64,000 nt of DNA from JAZKFP01 sp040386355 (GTDB lineage: Bacteria > Pseudomonadota > Gammaproteobacteria > Pseudomonadales > UBA6940): positions 60,612 through 124,611 of the forward strand of contig JAZKFP010000056.1 of the NCBI GenBank assembly GCA_040386355.1. The letters are read 5' to 3'. The translations under genes were made by a program, and so were the position numbers. This document shows positions 43,894 through 50,319 of this stretch, piece by piece. A model generated the notes under the pieces. That model searched no databases. It worked only from the letters and a program-made list of their open reading frames with translations, and had not been told where the DNA came from. How positions within the stretch are numbered: the first letter of the stretch is position 1; each line of letters starts with the position of its first letter.

Positions 43894-44846
43894 GCCACAC
43901 CCCCAATCCGATCCGAGTAAATAACCTGGCCTTCAAAGCAATCGTTTTGGGCACCAAACACGGATGGATCAACGTAATTTTTAATATCGAAATTCGGGTC
44001 GGACATCATCGCCGCGAATTTTTCGTCGTCAGTCATCGGTTTTGCAGAACCTAATTCGCCGACGTAGTTATTAAAATTTTCAGCACTGAAAATCGTCTTG
44101 GGTCGCAAGTACTCGTACATTTTCGGATTGGTTAGCCAGGCTTTGCATTTCAAATCGATCACGGCCATCAGCGTGGTTTCTGTGTGTTTCTCACGTAATC
44201 GCCCTATGATTAAATTCAAATTCGCTTTGACGTGCTCGAATCGCTTACCCGATTTTAAATTCAGGTAATCCAAGATGCGTTTTGCAGGAATTAAAAAATT
44301 ATTTTGATTTTTTTGAGGGGGGTCGTCGGGTTCGCCCGACATATCAGTTTCTTTTTTTAAACCTTTTTCTAATTCTTCTCCTAAACCTTTACCTATACCT
44401 AATCCTTTACCTATACCTTTATGGTTGAACGTCTGTTGCAACGGATGTTGAACGCCCGTTGAACGTCCGTTGAACGCCTGTTGAGTTTGAGTTGAATTAT
44501 CATCAGAATTATCAATTTTTCTTTTATTAGCAGAAGCACGACCAGCAGTAATAGCTTTCTCTAATTTGTCTTTTGCCTTTTCTAATTCAGCTTCGATGCG
44601 TTTATGTTGCCACTTACCGTCAACGACGTTGAAGAACTGTTGCAACGTCTGTTCAACGGATGCCCAACGTTCGTTGGAAAATCTGCAAATTCTTGCAAGT
44701 CTTTCAGGTTCAGCAGGCAATGCTTTTCCGATTTGCCAATACGCCATAATTAAACGCATATAAGCTAAATCTTCATCATCGGTTAAATAGATTGTGTCTG
44801 ATAAATAATCATTCACATAAAAAGGCATGTATGGAATTCTGCTCAT
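43890..44846 (-). CDS. DUF1376 replication initiator (lambda O position) containing internal iterons
   Basis: 318 residues. Residues 1-90 are DUF1376 (IPYMPFYVNDYLSDT and LAYMRLIMAYW). A low-complexity linker at about 105-170 includes the repeated GIGKGLGIGKGLG. Residues about 190-265 are the phage replisome C-terminal domain (ILDYLNLKSGKRFEH and SAENFNNYV). The linker DNA carries 11-bp iterons, so the gene probably includes its own origin, as in lambda O. The next gene is the probable helicase loader. Confidence 0.8.
   Translation of the reverse strand: MSRIPYMPFYVNDYLSDTIYLTDDEDLAYMRLIMAYWQIGKALPAEPERLARICRFSNERWASVEQTLQQFFNVVDGKWQHKRIEAELEKAKDKLEKAITAGRASANKRKIDNSDDNSTQTQQAFNGRSTGVQHPLQQTFNHKGIGKGLGIGKGLGEELEKGLKKETDMSGEPDDPPQKNQNNFLIPAKRILDYLNLKSGKRFEHVKANLNLIIGRLREKHTETTLMAVIDLKCKAWLTNPKMYEYLRPKTIFSAENFNNYVGELGSAKPMTDDEKFAAMMSDPNFDIKNYVDPSVFGAQNDCFEGQVIYSDRIGGVA
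44386..44418 (-). repeat. Two 15-bp copies of CCTTTACCTATACCT (in-frame protein repeat)
   Basis: Copies at 44386-44400 and 44404-44418, 18-bp period. Because 18 is a multiple of 3 they encode a repeated GIGKGL peptide; this contrasts with the out-of-frame iterons beside them. Confidence 0.6.
44424..44501. repeat. Iteron array 1 (GTTGAACGYCY, 11-bp period)
   Basis: Consecutive units start with GTTGAACG at 44424, 44447, 44458 and 44469, with a 12-bp variant GTTGCAACGGAT at 44435 and decayed units GTTGAGTTTGA at 44480 and GTTGAATTATC at 44491. The 11-bp period is not a codon multiple, so it is kept at the DNA level. Probable replication origin iterons. Confidence 0.7.
44628..44683. repeat. Iteron array 2, degenerate
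   Basis: Units of 11-12 bp: GTTGAAGAACT, GTTGCAACGTCT, GTTCAACGGAT, GCCCAACGTTC, GTTGGAAAATC. The 10-mer CTGTTGCAAC plus G occurs in both arrays. The segment also encodes part of DUF1376, so similarity may be partly constrained by the protein. Confidence 0.5.
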
Positions 44847-45208
44847 TTGCCACCTCTAAAATTAAATACATTTGAGGTGACTTCGATAGATTTTTTTACG
44901 CGCAAATCTGAGGTTTGCAAACGCTTTGAAACGCTTACGATTTCTTCTAACTTAATGTTGGCGCATGAGATAAAATTAGAAATATCATGGCTTTGGTATA
45001 ATTTTGTTGCACTGCTAAAATTTGCGAATGGACTTATACGGTAGGTATCTAAATCGCCATCGATTAAAAATATCAACGCCAATTTGTATCTCTCTTTTAT
45101 TTTTAATAGAAATACAGCCCGTCTAAAAAACACAAGATCAATTAAATCTCTAGTTTCGTATTTAACTCTTATTCTTAAAGCCTTGAATTCTTCAGTGATG
45201 TCGTTCAT
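44843..45208 (-). CDS. Hypothetical phage protein
   Basis: 121 residues, helical and basic. Overlaps the initiator gene by 4 nt. It lies after the terminator-like hairpin at 45236-45270 and before the replication genes, the position of cII in lambda, but no HTH is evident. Confidence 0.5.
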   Translation of the reverse strand: MNDITEEFKALRIRVKYETRDLIDLVFFRRAVFLLKIKERYKLALIFLIDGDLDTYRISPFANFSSATKLYQSHDISNFISCANIKLEEIVSVSKRLQTSDLRVKKSIEVTSNVFNFRGGK

Positions 45209-45235
45209 ACTTTCTCCCGTGATCGTTTGTAGTGA

Positions 45236-45273
45236 AAACCCGCCATTGACCTTTCCCGTCCGGCGGGTTTTTT
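45236..45273. terminator. Terminator-like hairpin between the CsrA-like gene and the replication genes
   Basis: AAACCCGCC (45236-45244) pairs with GGCGGGTTT (45262-45270), 9 bp. The plus-strand side continues into a T-run to 45273; on the minus (operon) strand only four T residues follow. It may act in both directions, more weakly on the operon strand. Confidence 0.55.
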
Positions 45274-45278
45274 ATCGG

Positions 45279-45449
45279 TTAAACTTTCTCTTTCGGTACT
45301 CGCACAACTGCATTACTTCGTAAAAATGGAACTTCTTTATCCGCAATACATCCAACTCGTACTTTCTTATCTGTAACGCTTAAAACTTTAATTTCTATAT
45401 CGTTTCCGATCGTTACTGATTGGCCTGGCTTGAGCAGTAAAATCAACAT
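45279..45449 (-). CDS. csrA: CsrA-like RNA-binding regulator
   Basis: 56 residues that align without a gap to E. coli CsrA: MLIL start, G9, IG at 14-15, VL at 22-23, V30-R31, G33, KEV at 38-40 and R44. Of the key RNA-contact residues L4 and R44 are kept, but R6 and R7 are L6 and K7. CsrA dimers bind GGA motifs and control translation; host CsrA paralogues on mobile elements are known in Legionella and relatives. The gene lies between cro and the replication genes. Its ribosome site GGAGG (45454-45458) sits in the CsrA consensus ACAUGGAGGU, so autorepression is likely. Confidence 0.85.
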   Translation of the reverse strand: MLILLLKPGQSVTIGNDIEIKVLSVTDKKVRVGCIADKEVPFLRSNAVVRVPKEKV

Positions 45450-45452
45450 AAA

Positions 45453-45462
45453 ACCTCCATGT
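45453..45462 (-). promoter_or_regulatory. CsrA-binding site overlapping the csrA-like ribosome site
   Basis: On the mRNA the sequence is ACAUGGAGGU, a full match to the ACANGGANGU CsrA consensus, and contains the Shine-Dalgarno GGAGG. Binding would block initiation at 45449. Confidence 0.65.
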
Positions 45463-45478
45463 TTTTGTTATTTAATTT

Positions 45479-45532
45479 AAATAGTCAGAGGCTCAGTGAC
45501 CGCCACGATCTTTTATGAGCCCCCGTCTATTT
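45479..45532 (-). promoter_or_regulatory. 17-bp inverted repeat in the leader of the CsrA-like gene
   Basis: Arms 45479-45495 and 45516-45532. As minus-strand RNA they pair at 16 of 17 positions when G-U pairs are counted, with a 20-nt loop and no T-run. It starts about 30 nt before the csrA-like start, so it may be a regulatory hairpin. Confidence 0.55.
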
Positions 45533-45769
45533 AAAAAATATTTCGCGTTCTAGTAGTAATTTTTTGCGATATGCATTGCCACCGACGACAAAACTATTCA
45601 TCAGTTTTTCTTTACCGATTAACCGAAAATCCAGGTCAAGATCGTGATTAGTGCCATGGCAAAAATCAGAAAAATATTCAGAAATGAAATGAGAATCCCC
45701 ATTAAATTGAGCATTGATTGCATCCATGTTTATCTTTTTTTCCATAAAAATAGCTTTCTCAGCTATCAT
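45527..45769 (-). CDS. Hypothetical early protein
   Basis: 80 residues (or 72 from ATG 45745), Phe- and Asp-rich with a central FCHGTNHDLDLDFRL. No clear Shine-Dalgarno for either start, so the start is uncertain. First gene after the terminator behind cro. Function unknown. Confidence 0.45.
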   Translation of the reverse strand: MIAEKAIFMEKKINMDAINAQFNGDSHFISEYFSDFCHGTNHDLDLDFRLIGKEKLMNSFVVGGNAYRKKLLLEREIFFK

Positions 45770-45779
45770 TCCCGCAAAT

Positions 45780-45814
45780 AAAAAAGCCCGAGCAAATTTA
45801 TAGGTTGCTCAGGC
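45780..45814 (-). terminator. Rho-independent terminator behind cro
   Basis: On the minus strand GCCTGAGCAA pairs with TTGCTCGGGC (10 bp, one G-U) and is followed by six T residues. It overlaps the end of cro; expression of the leftward operon therefore needs read-through or antitermination, as with tR1 of lambda. Confidence 0.75.
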
Positions 45815-46018
45815 GGTAGTTTTTTCTTTATATTTCTCTAAGACGTTATTTAACGCCGTATATAAGTCGTAACGGCAAGACTTGAATAATCCCCTTTCAA
45901 GTCTGCTAATGGTTGCTTGAGTGCAACCTACATCTTCAGCGCATACAAGATTACTAATCTCGTTTTGACTGAGACCTAAGTTTCTAAGTTGTTGAACTAT
46001 CTGCGTTGGTTTTATCAT
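45809..46018 (-). CDS. cro: Cro-like HTH repressor
   Basis: 69 residues from ATG 46018. HTH region LSQNEISNLVCAEDVGCTQATISRLERG (given in two parts here: LSQNEISNLV and GCTQATISRLERG) fits Cro/YdaS-type proteins. It diverges from the cI gene with three operators between them. The predicted transcription start falls on the start codon, so the mRNA may be leaderless. Confidence 0.75.
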   Translation of the reverse strand: MIKPTQIVQQLRNLGLSQNEISNLVCAEDVGCTQATISRLERGLFKSCRYDLYTALNNVLEKYKEKTTA

Positions 46019-46024
46019 TCCTTG

Positions 46025-46053
46025 ATAGTAATACCCGCGCGTATATTCGTCAA
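46025..46053 (-). promoter_or_regulatory. Leftward early promoter (PR-like, drives cro)
   Basis: On the minus strand TTGACG (46048-46053), 17-bp spacer, TACTAT (46025-46030). Operator O1 lies in the spacer and O2 touches the -35. The start is expected near 46018, which is the cro ATG. Confidence 0.7.
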
Positions 46054-46092
46054 TACTTGTATGTATTTTTATTAACCGATACTTTGACGTAT
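46031..46092. promoter_or_regulatory. Operator group 1: three ATAC-N6-GTAT sites
   Basis: Sites at 46031-46044, 46053-46066 and 46079-46092, each an inverted repeat of ATAC separated by six bases from GTAT. Centres are 22 and 26 bp apart. The same element occurs three times at the other early promoter. Confidence 0.75.
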
Positions 46093-46101
46093 ATTTCGGC
46101 C

Positions 46102-46821
46102 ATGAAAAAACTACGATCATTTAGCCAAGCAATTTTAATTCTTGCGCGTCGCCTTCCGGCCGTCGTCAATCCTGATGGGTCTATCAATAAAACTGAGCTT
46201 GCTAAGCTGGCGGGTCTCAACCAACCCACTATGCAAAGAATATTGAAGGAAGGTGAACAGAAAACGATAAGCACTGCCTCAAGAGATAGGCTTGCAAAGT
46301 TGCTTAAATGCACGCCTGGCCAGATTGAAGGTATAGAACCGATACCTGAAATTGATGGTGACCTACCAACAAATAGTGCCGCAGATTATTTTACTGAATT
46401 TGTTACAAAAAATGCTTTGACAGCTACTAGCATTCCTATGTTATATCTGACCGAATTATCAGGAGTTGATAGTTCTCACGCAGCACAAGAACTGCGGAAG
46501 GATAAAACAAGGAAGATGTTACCTATGCCAATTACTTTGGGCTTATCTGAATCAGCTTTTTTGCTGGTCATTGATGAAAAAATTGAAACCGAAAAATTTA
46601 TGACAGGCGAATCTGTTGTTATAGATCCTGAAGCAGTCCCTAAGACTGGAGGCTACGTATTAATAAAAGTCGAAGATGCCTTGATAGCCGTGTTTCGATC
46701 TGCAAAGACTGATAGCGGTTATAGATTTATTCCTGAAAGTAATCTCTTCCAAGAAATACATATGAATAGCCTTGAATGGCCATTTATAGGGGTTTGTCGT
46801 GCTGGATTAAGAGAGTTTTAA
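46102..46821 (+). CDS. cI: CI-like repressor
   Basis: 239 residues. The HTH lies at about 24-55 (NKTELAKLAGLNQPTMQRIL). Residues about 150-239 have the S24/LexA fold pattern, ending in WPFIGVCRAGLREF. At the catalytic Ser position (usually GDSM) this protein has IDEKI, and the partner Lys position reads AVFR, so autocleavage looks unlikely. No Shine-Dalgarno precedes ATG 46102 and a TATATT -10-like element (46090-46095) lies just upstream, as at lambda PRM. It represses both early promoters through the ATAC-N6-GTAT sites. Confidence 0.85.
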   Translation: MKKLRSFSQAILILARRLPAVVNPDGSINKTELAKLAGLNQPTMQRILKEGEQKTISTASRDRLAKLLKCTPGQIEGIEPIPEIDGDLPTNSAADYFTEFVTKNALTATSIPMLYLTELSGVDSSHAAQELRKDKTRKMLPMPITLGLSESAFLLVIDEKIETEKFMTGESVVIDPEAVPKTGGYVLIKVEDALIAVFRSAKTDSGYRFIPESNLFQEIHMNSLEWPFIGVCRAGLREF

Positions 46822-46837
46822 TTTATTAAGGAATGTC

Positions 46838-47116
46838 ATGGATGACGATGACGATGACGATTTTTTTGGCCGCAACCCAGCAACTCTTGATGATTTAGAT
46901 TCAGAATTAACCGATATAAAGAACAATATCCATTATTTACGAAGCGACTTAAAAGAATTCTCGGAAAAAAGCCGAGAGCTTAACGGTTATTCATTAAGTT
47001 CAATTACAGATCTACTCCTGTCGATCAATAATAATATTGCAACCGCCGCGAATCTCTTACTTTTTATCTGTGTGATGATCTGTGTGATTTTCGGGTTTAT
47101 TTTCATAAAGTTGTAA
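46838..47116 (+). CDS. Rex-position membrane protein 1
   Basis: 92 residues, first of three genes cotranscribed with cI (gap 16 nt; AAGGA ribosome site). Begins with seven Asp residues. A helical middle is followed by a single C-terminal membrane helix (about 72-92, LLLFICVMICVIFGFIFI). Tail-anchored. Probably expressed in the lysogen; superinfection exclusion is a reasonable guess. Confidence 0.6.
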   Translation: MDDDDDDDFFGRNPATLDDLDSELTDIKNNIHYLRSDLKEFSEKSRELNGYSLSSITDLLLSINNNIATAANLLLFICVMICVIFGFIFIKL

Positions 47117-47143
47117 AATTAAAAGATTAACTAAGGATTTGGT

Positions 47144-47479
47144 ATGAGTGAGCAAGATCAGTTTGAAGTGCCTTTTGAGAAGTCGCCTACGTTAGAGCCA
47201 ACTACTTTTAAAGATGTACTTTTTAGTCAGCTGCCGAATAAAGCTGGGTATCTTCTTTCTTTCTACATTGAAAGCTTAGATATTATTTCTACAGTCTTTG
47301 AAAAAGAGAGCGAAAGAAAATTTAAAACAAAAGAGTACAATATTAATCCACAGCGGCGGATAGTATCGCAATTACTAGCAAATGATGACGCAATGAAAAA
47401 TCTTACGAGCATCTGTATTGATTGGGCAAAACGGACTCATCAAGAAGAGCTGTTATCTGAACTTCTTAACCATACCTAA
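47144..47479 (+). CDS. Rex-position soluble protein
   Basis: 111 residues, helical, slightly acidic, without membrane segment. Lies between two membrane-protein genes in the cI operon. Function unknown; candidate cytosolic partner of the flanking membrane proteins. Confidence 0.55.
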   Translation: MSEQDQFEVPFEKSPTLEPTTFKDVLFSQLPNKAGYLLSFYIESLDIISTVFEKESERKFKTKEYNINPQRRIVSQLLANDDAMKNLTSICIDWAKRTHQEELLSELLNHT

Positions 47480-47499
47480 ACTATTTTAAATAGCTTCAT

Positions 47500-48126
47500 A
47501 TGCAGCAATATACAATTGATACATCAAAACCATTAGACACTACACTTATAAGTAGCTTTTCCAGTGACACTTATGCAATATCCTCTTCCGATGTAAGACA
47601 TGAAGAATTAGATCGTCTTTACTTAATTGATAGTGCCCTTTTAGCGAAAGGAACCATCTATATGGGCAATCGATCAAGAAAGATGTATAAACCAGAATCA
47701 GAAATAGATAAAACAGGTGAGCTTCTATCACAAATAAGTGATGAGGATACAGCGATGACAGCACTGATAATTTCGAAAATTGATGAACTTAAATCTGATT
47801 TAAAGAATGAGCTACATGCTGTAGAAGGTAGGCTAAATACCGCCATTCATACCTTAAAAATTGATTTAAACAAATCAATTGATGATTGTAAAACCGAGAT
47901 TGGAAAATCAGAAGGAAGGCTTGAAGGCAATCTTAAAAACACGAAAGATGATTTACAAAGATTCATTGGCATTCTAGTAGTGATCGCCATAGCTGCTTTT
48001 GGTGGATTGGCTGTATGGACTAAAGATTCAAATGGATCTTCGGTTGAGTCAGTTGAAGCTTCAAATGCTAATTTAGAAACAATAGCAAAATCATTGGTTG
48101 ATATAAAAAGGTCTGTTGATAAATAA
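47500..48126 (+). CDS. Rex-position coiled-coil membrane protein
   Basis: 208 residues. Residues about 80-155 are a long coiled coil (IISKIDELKSDLKNELHAVE and following), then a membrane helix at about 157-175 (IGILVVIAIAAFGGLAVW) and a periplasmic or cytosolic tail. Last gene before the terminator at 48143. Same organisation as exclusion or sensor proteins near cI genes; function unknown. Confidence 0.6.
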   Translation: MQQYTIDTSKPLDTTLISSFSSDTYAISSSDVRHEELDRLYLIDSALLAKGTIYMGNRSRKMYKPESEIDKTGELLSQISDEDTAMTALIISKIDELKSDLKNELHAVEGRLNTAIHTLKIDLNKSIDDCKTEIGKSEGRLEGNLKNTKDDLQRFIGILVVIAIAAFGGLAVWTKDSNGSSVESVEASNANLETIAKSLVDIKRSVDK

Positions 48127-48142
48127 TTAATGAAATCCAATC

Positions 48143-48167
48143 AAACCGCCCTCTTGGCGGTTTTTTT
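48143..48167 (+). terminator. Rho-independent terminator of the cI operon
   Basis: AAACCGCC (48143-48150), CTCTT loop, GGCGG with TTT completing the stem, then a T-run to 48167. Strong, standard structure. Confidence 0.85.
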
Positions 48168-48288
48168 ATGCCTAAATTTTAGCGGCTAGAGCTGTTGGCC
48201 GCACAACTCAGAGCTAGCCCCCTAGCTGTCAACCTAGCCTGTAAAAACTACTTATAACCCTATCAGAACTTATTATATAGTTACGGTC

Positions 48289-48308
48289 ATTTATTTAATT
48301 AAATAAAT
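48289..48308. repeat. 20-bp perfect palindrome
   Basis: ATTTATTTAATTAAATAAAT reads the same on both strands and abuts operator O4 of the rightward promoter. It may be an UP-element, IHF-like site or protein site. Confidence 0.6.
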
Positions 48309-48377
48309 ACGTACGCGTATTGCTAATAATAATACTTGCACGTATAGTTAACTCATCGAAGCAATACACAAACGTAT
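48307..48377. promoter_or_regulatory. Operator group 2: three ATAC-N6-GTAT sites
   Basis: Sites at 48307-48320, 48332-48345 and 48364-48377. The first abuts the -35 and the second overlaps the -10 of the rightward promoter. Consensus identical to operator group 1. Confidence 0.75.
48320..48348 (+). promoter_or_regulatory. Rightward early promoter (PL-like)
   Basis: TTGCTA (48320-48325), 17-bp spacer, TATAGT (48343-48348). Drives the recombination operon; covered by two operators. Confidence 0.7.
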
Positions 48378-48404
48378 CAATCAATAACGGCAAGGACTAC
48401 AGCC

Positions 48405-48623
48405 ATGAACATCTCAACTGAACGTAAATCAGGTTACACGATGGAAGAAATGGACGCAATTCTCGAAGCCAATAATGAATCGATTCCCGAAGAAAATATG
48501 GACGATTTAATGCGCGGTGCACAGCACTTAAATGAAAAGATTAATTGTTTCTTAGCAGGGTTAGCATTAGGCGCAGCTTCGATTGTTTTTGTTGCAACGT
48601 ACATTTTCCCAATTCAAATGTGA
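48405..48623 (+). CDS. Small membrane protein, first gene of the rightward operon
   Basis: 72 residues; acidic N-terminus and one C-terminal membrane helix (about 48-70). AAGGA ribosome site. It takes the place of lambda N but is not an antiterminator by sequence. Function unknown. Confidence 0.55.
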   Translation: MNISTERKSGYTMEEMDAILEANNESIPEENMDDLMRGAQHLNEKINCFLAGLALGAASIVFVATYIFPIQM

Positions 48624-48632
48624 GTTAAGAAA

Positions 48633-48911
48633 ATGAGAATCGATTTAACAGATGAAACAGAAATACCGATTCATCAAGCATTGTTTAATGCAATTGATCC
48701 TGAAGAAGAATTTGATTGTACGTTTTGCAGATTTTACAAAGAAAGCCCGAATTACGACGAATTTGGATATGAATTAGAACCCGATAGAACTTGTATAAAT
48801 AGAAATTATTTATTGTGTGAATCAGTAAATAGAAAAATGAAAGAAGCAATGAAAGAAATTAACGAAGCAAGAAAATCTAAAGGCATGAAAGTTAGCGAGT
48901 TATTTATATGA
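48633..48911 (+). CDS. Hypothetical Cys-containing phage protein
   Basis: 92 residues with CTFCRFYKESPN and CINRNYLLCE, a possible four-Cys metal site. Acidic N-terminal half, helical basic end. Overlaps the next gene by 4 nt. Function unknown. Confidence 0.55.
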   Translation: MRIDLTDETEIPIHQALFNAIDPEEEFDCTFCRFYKESPNYDEFGYELEPDRTCINRNYLLCESVNRKMKEAMKEINEARKSKGMKVSELFI

Positions 48912-49102
48912 AACTATTAAACAGACCGCTGTATTGCTTGTACTTCATCATGCTTTTTTGCGTAGAAGTTATTTTTCAAATACGTAATTTCGCTATTCAA
49001 AAATTAAAAACAAGAATTAGCACAAGAAAATTAATTTTAAGGCAGCTCAATAATATCGCACGTCAACAAGAACTTAAACGAAGAATGGAGAAATTAGGAT
49101 GA
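48908..49102 (+). CDS. Small membrane-linked basic protein
   Basis: 64 residues; an N-terminal hydrophobic helix (about 5-24) and a strongly basic helical C-terminus. Overlaps both neighbours by 4 nt. Function unknown. Confidence 0.45.
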   Translation: MKLLNRPLYCLYFIMLFCVEVIFQIRNFAIQKLKTRISTRKLILRQLNNIARQQELKRRMEKLG

Positions 49103-49353
49103 TAAACGAACACAACGAACAGCCCTTAGAGGAAGTAGCAGAGCTAGAACAACGGTTACATGCCGTTGAAATAAATATGGTTGATTTTTCTAACGTATTA
49201 AATGCAATAGGAAATTTAAACAATCACGCTAAATATTTTATTCAGCCAAATCTCAATCAGCTCAATAGGGATAGAGAGCAAATACAAAAACGTTTAGGGC
49301 AAATCAAACCAACGGAAGGAGAAGCAGACAATGGACAACGTACAGAGCATTGA
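49099..49353 (+). CDS. Hypothetical coiled-coil protein
   Basis: 84 residues, helical, acidic, Gln/Asn-rich. Overlaps the next gene by 23 nt. Function unknown. Confidence 0.5.
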   Translation: MINEHNEQPLEEVAELEQRLHAVEINMVDFSNVLNAIGNLNNHAKYFIQPNLNQLNRDREQIQKRLGQIKPTEGEADNGQRTEH

Positions 49354-49582
49354 CGGAAGCGTAGTAATTAAAAACGAAATTGAGTTGAAGAATGAAATGA
49401 TTCTAACGCTTGACTCATTAATATTGGCTCATTTTGAAATTAATAAAATCATTACTGAATCGGTTGGTATTTTTAAACGGCTTCAGAGATTAACAAGAAA
49501 TGAGCTTAATCTGCTGAATATTAAAGAAGCAAATCGGATTAAAAATCTAGATGAGTTCACAGGTCGGGAGATTAATTACTGA
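49331..49582 (+). CDS. Hypothetical helical protein
   Basis: 83 residues, all helical, good ribosome site (AAGGAG) in the preceding gene. Ends with a 1-nt overlap onto the exonuclease start. In this position other phages carry small exonuclease modulators; no motif seen. Confidence 0.5.
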   Translation: MDNVQSIDGSVVIKNEIELKNEMILTLDSLILAHFEINKIITESVGIFKRLQRLTRNELNLLNIKEANRIKNLDEFTGREINY

Positions 49583-50316
49583 TGAAACTCACAAATGAGC
49601 AGTATCACGCAGATCGGGAGCACGTTTCTAAAACGTGGCTAGACAAGATTAATAAGTCCCCTGCTCATTTGTATGAATATTTAAACGAAGAGCCAAAGGA
49701 AAAAACAGAAGCATTAATTTTTGGTGGTTTATTACACGAAATGGTTCTTGAACAGCATCACGAAAACTATGTTTTACCACCAAAAATTAATCGAAGGACA
49801 AAAGATGGAAAAGTTGAATGGACGGATTTTGTAGCATCCATAGGCAATAAACAAATTATTACCCAAGAGATGTTAGATAAAGCTGAAAAAATGCGTCTTT
49901 CAATTTTCCAAAACAAATTTGCAAAAAGCTTATTAAGAAAAGGCGACCCTGAACAAACCGTATTTTACAAAGATGAGTCTGGCGTGTTGTGTAAAGCACG
50001 TGCGGATTGGGTTAGTGAGAATGGCACAGTTGATTTAAAAACAACGCTAGATGCAAGCCACGAAGGATTTAAAAGAGCACTTCGTAAATATCGCTACAAC
50101 GTACAAGCGGCGCATTACGAGCAAGGTTTTAATGTAGGTGAATTCATATTTATCGCAATTGAAAAAGAACCGCCCTACTGTTGCGCCGTATATAGGACAA
50201 GCGCTTCATCTTTTTACGAAGGCAAAGAAGAAAGAAAAAGAAATCTTGAAACGTATATCGAATGCAAAGAAAAAAACGAATGGCCAGGTTATCCCGAAAT
50301 TATTCAAGAGGTTTAG
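49582..50316 (+). CDS. RecE-like exonuclease (PD-(D/E)XK)
   Basis: 244 residues. Motifs: KTWLDKINKSPAHLYEYLN near the N-terminus, GGLLHEMVLE near 50, CKARADWVSENGTVDLKTT near 140-155 (metal ligands D and D-x-K), and QAAHYEQG near 180 (Q-x3-Y). This is the exodeoxyribonuclease VIII type (DUF3799). It should resect dsDNA 5' ends to feed the annealase encoded next door. Confidence 0.85.
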   Translation: MKLTNEQYHADREHVSKTWLDKINKSPAHLYEYLNEEPKEKTEALIFGGLLHEMVLEQHHENYVLPPKINRRTKDGKVEWTDFVASIGNKQIITQEMLDKAEKMRLSIFQNKFAKSLLRKGDPEQTVFYKDESGVLCKARADWVSENGTVDLKTTLDASHEGFKRALRKYRYNVQAAHYEQGFNVGEFIFIAIEKEPPYCCAVYRTSASSFYEGKEERKRNLETYIECKEKNEWPGYPEIIQEV

Positions 50317-50319
50317 AAA

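Noticed and set aside
44628..44683. Second iteron array as proven origin element
   Set aside because: It overlaps conserved DUF1376 coding sequence, so protein constraint could produce the pattern; kept only as a low-confidence repeat.
47546..48140. Minus-strand frames opposite the coiled-coil membrane gene
   Set aside because: No ribosome sites; the plus-strand gene fits the cI operon and terminator.
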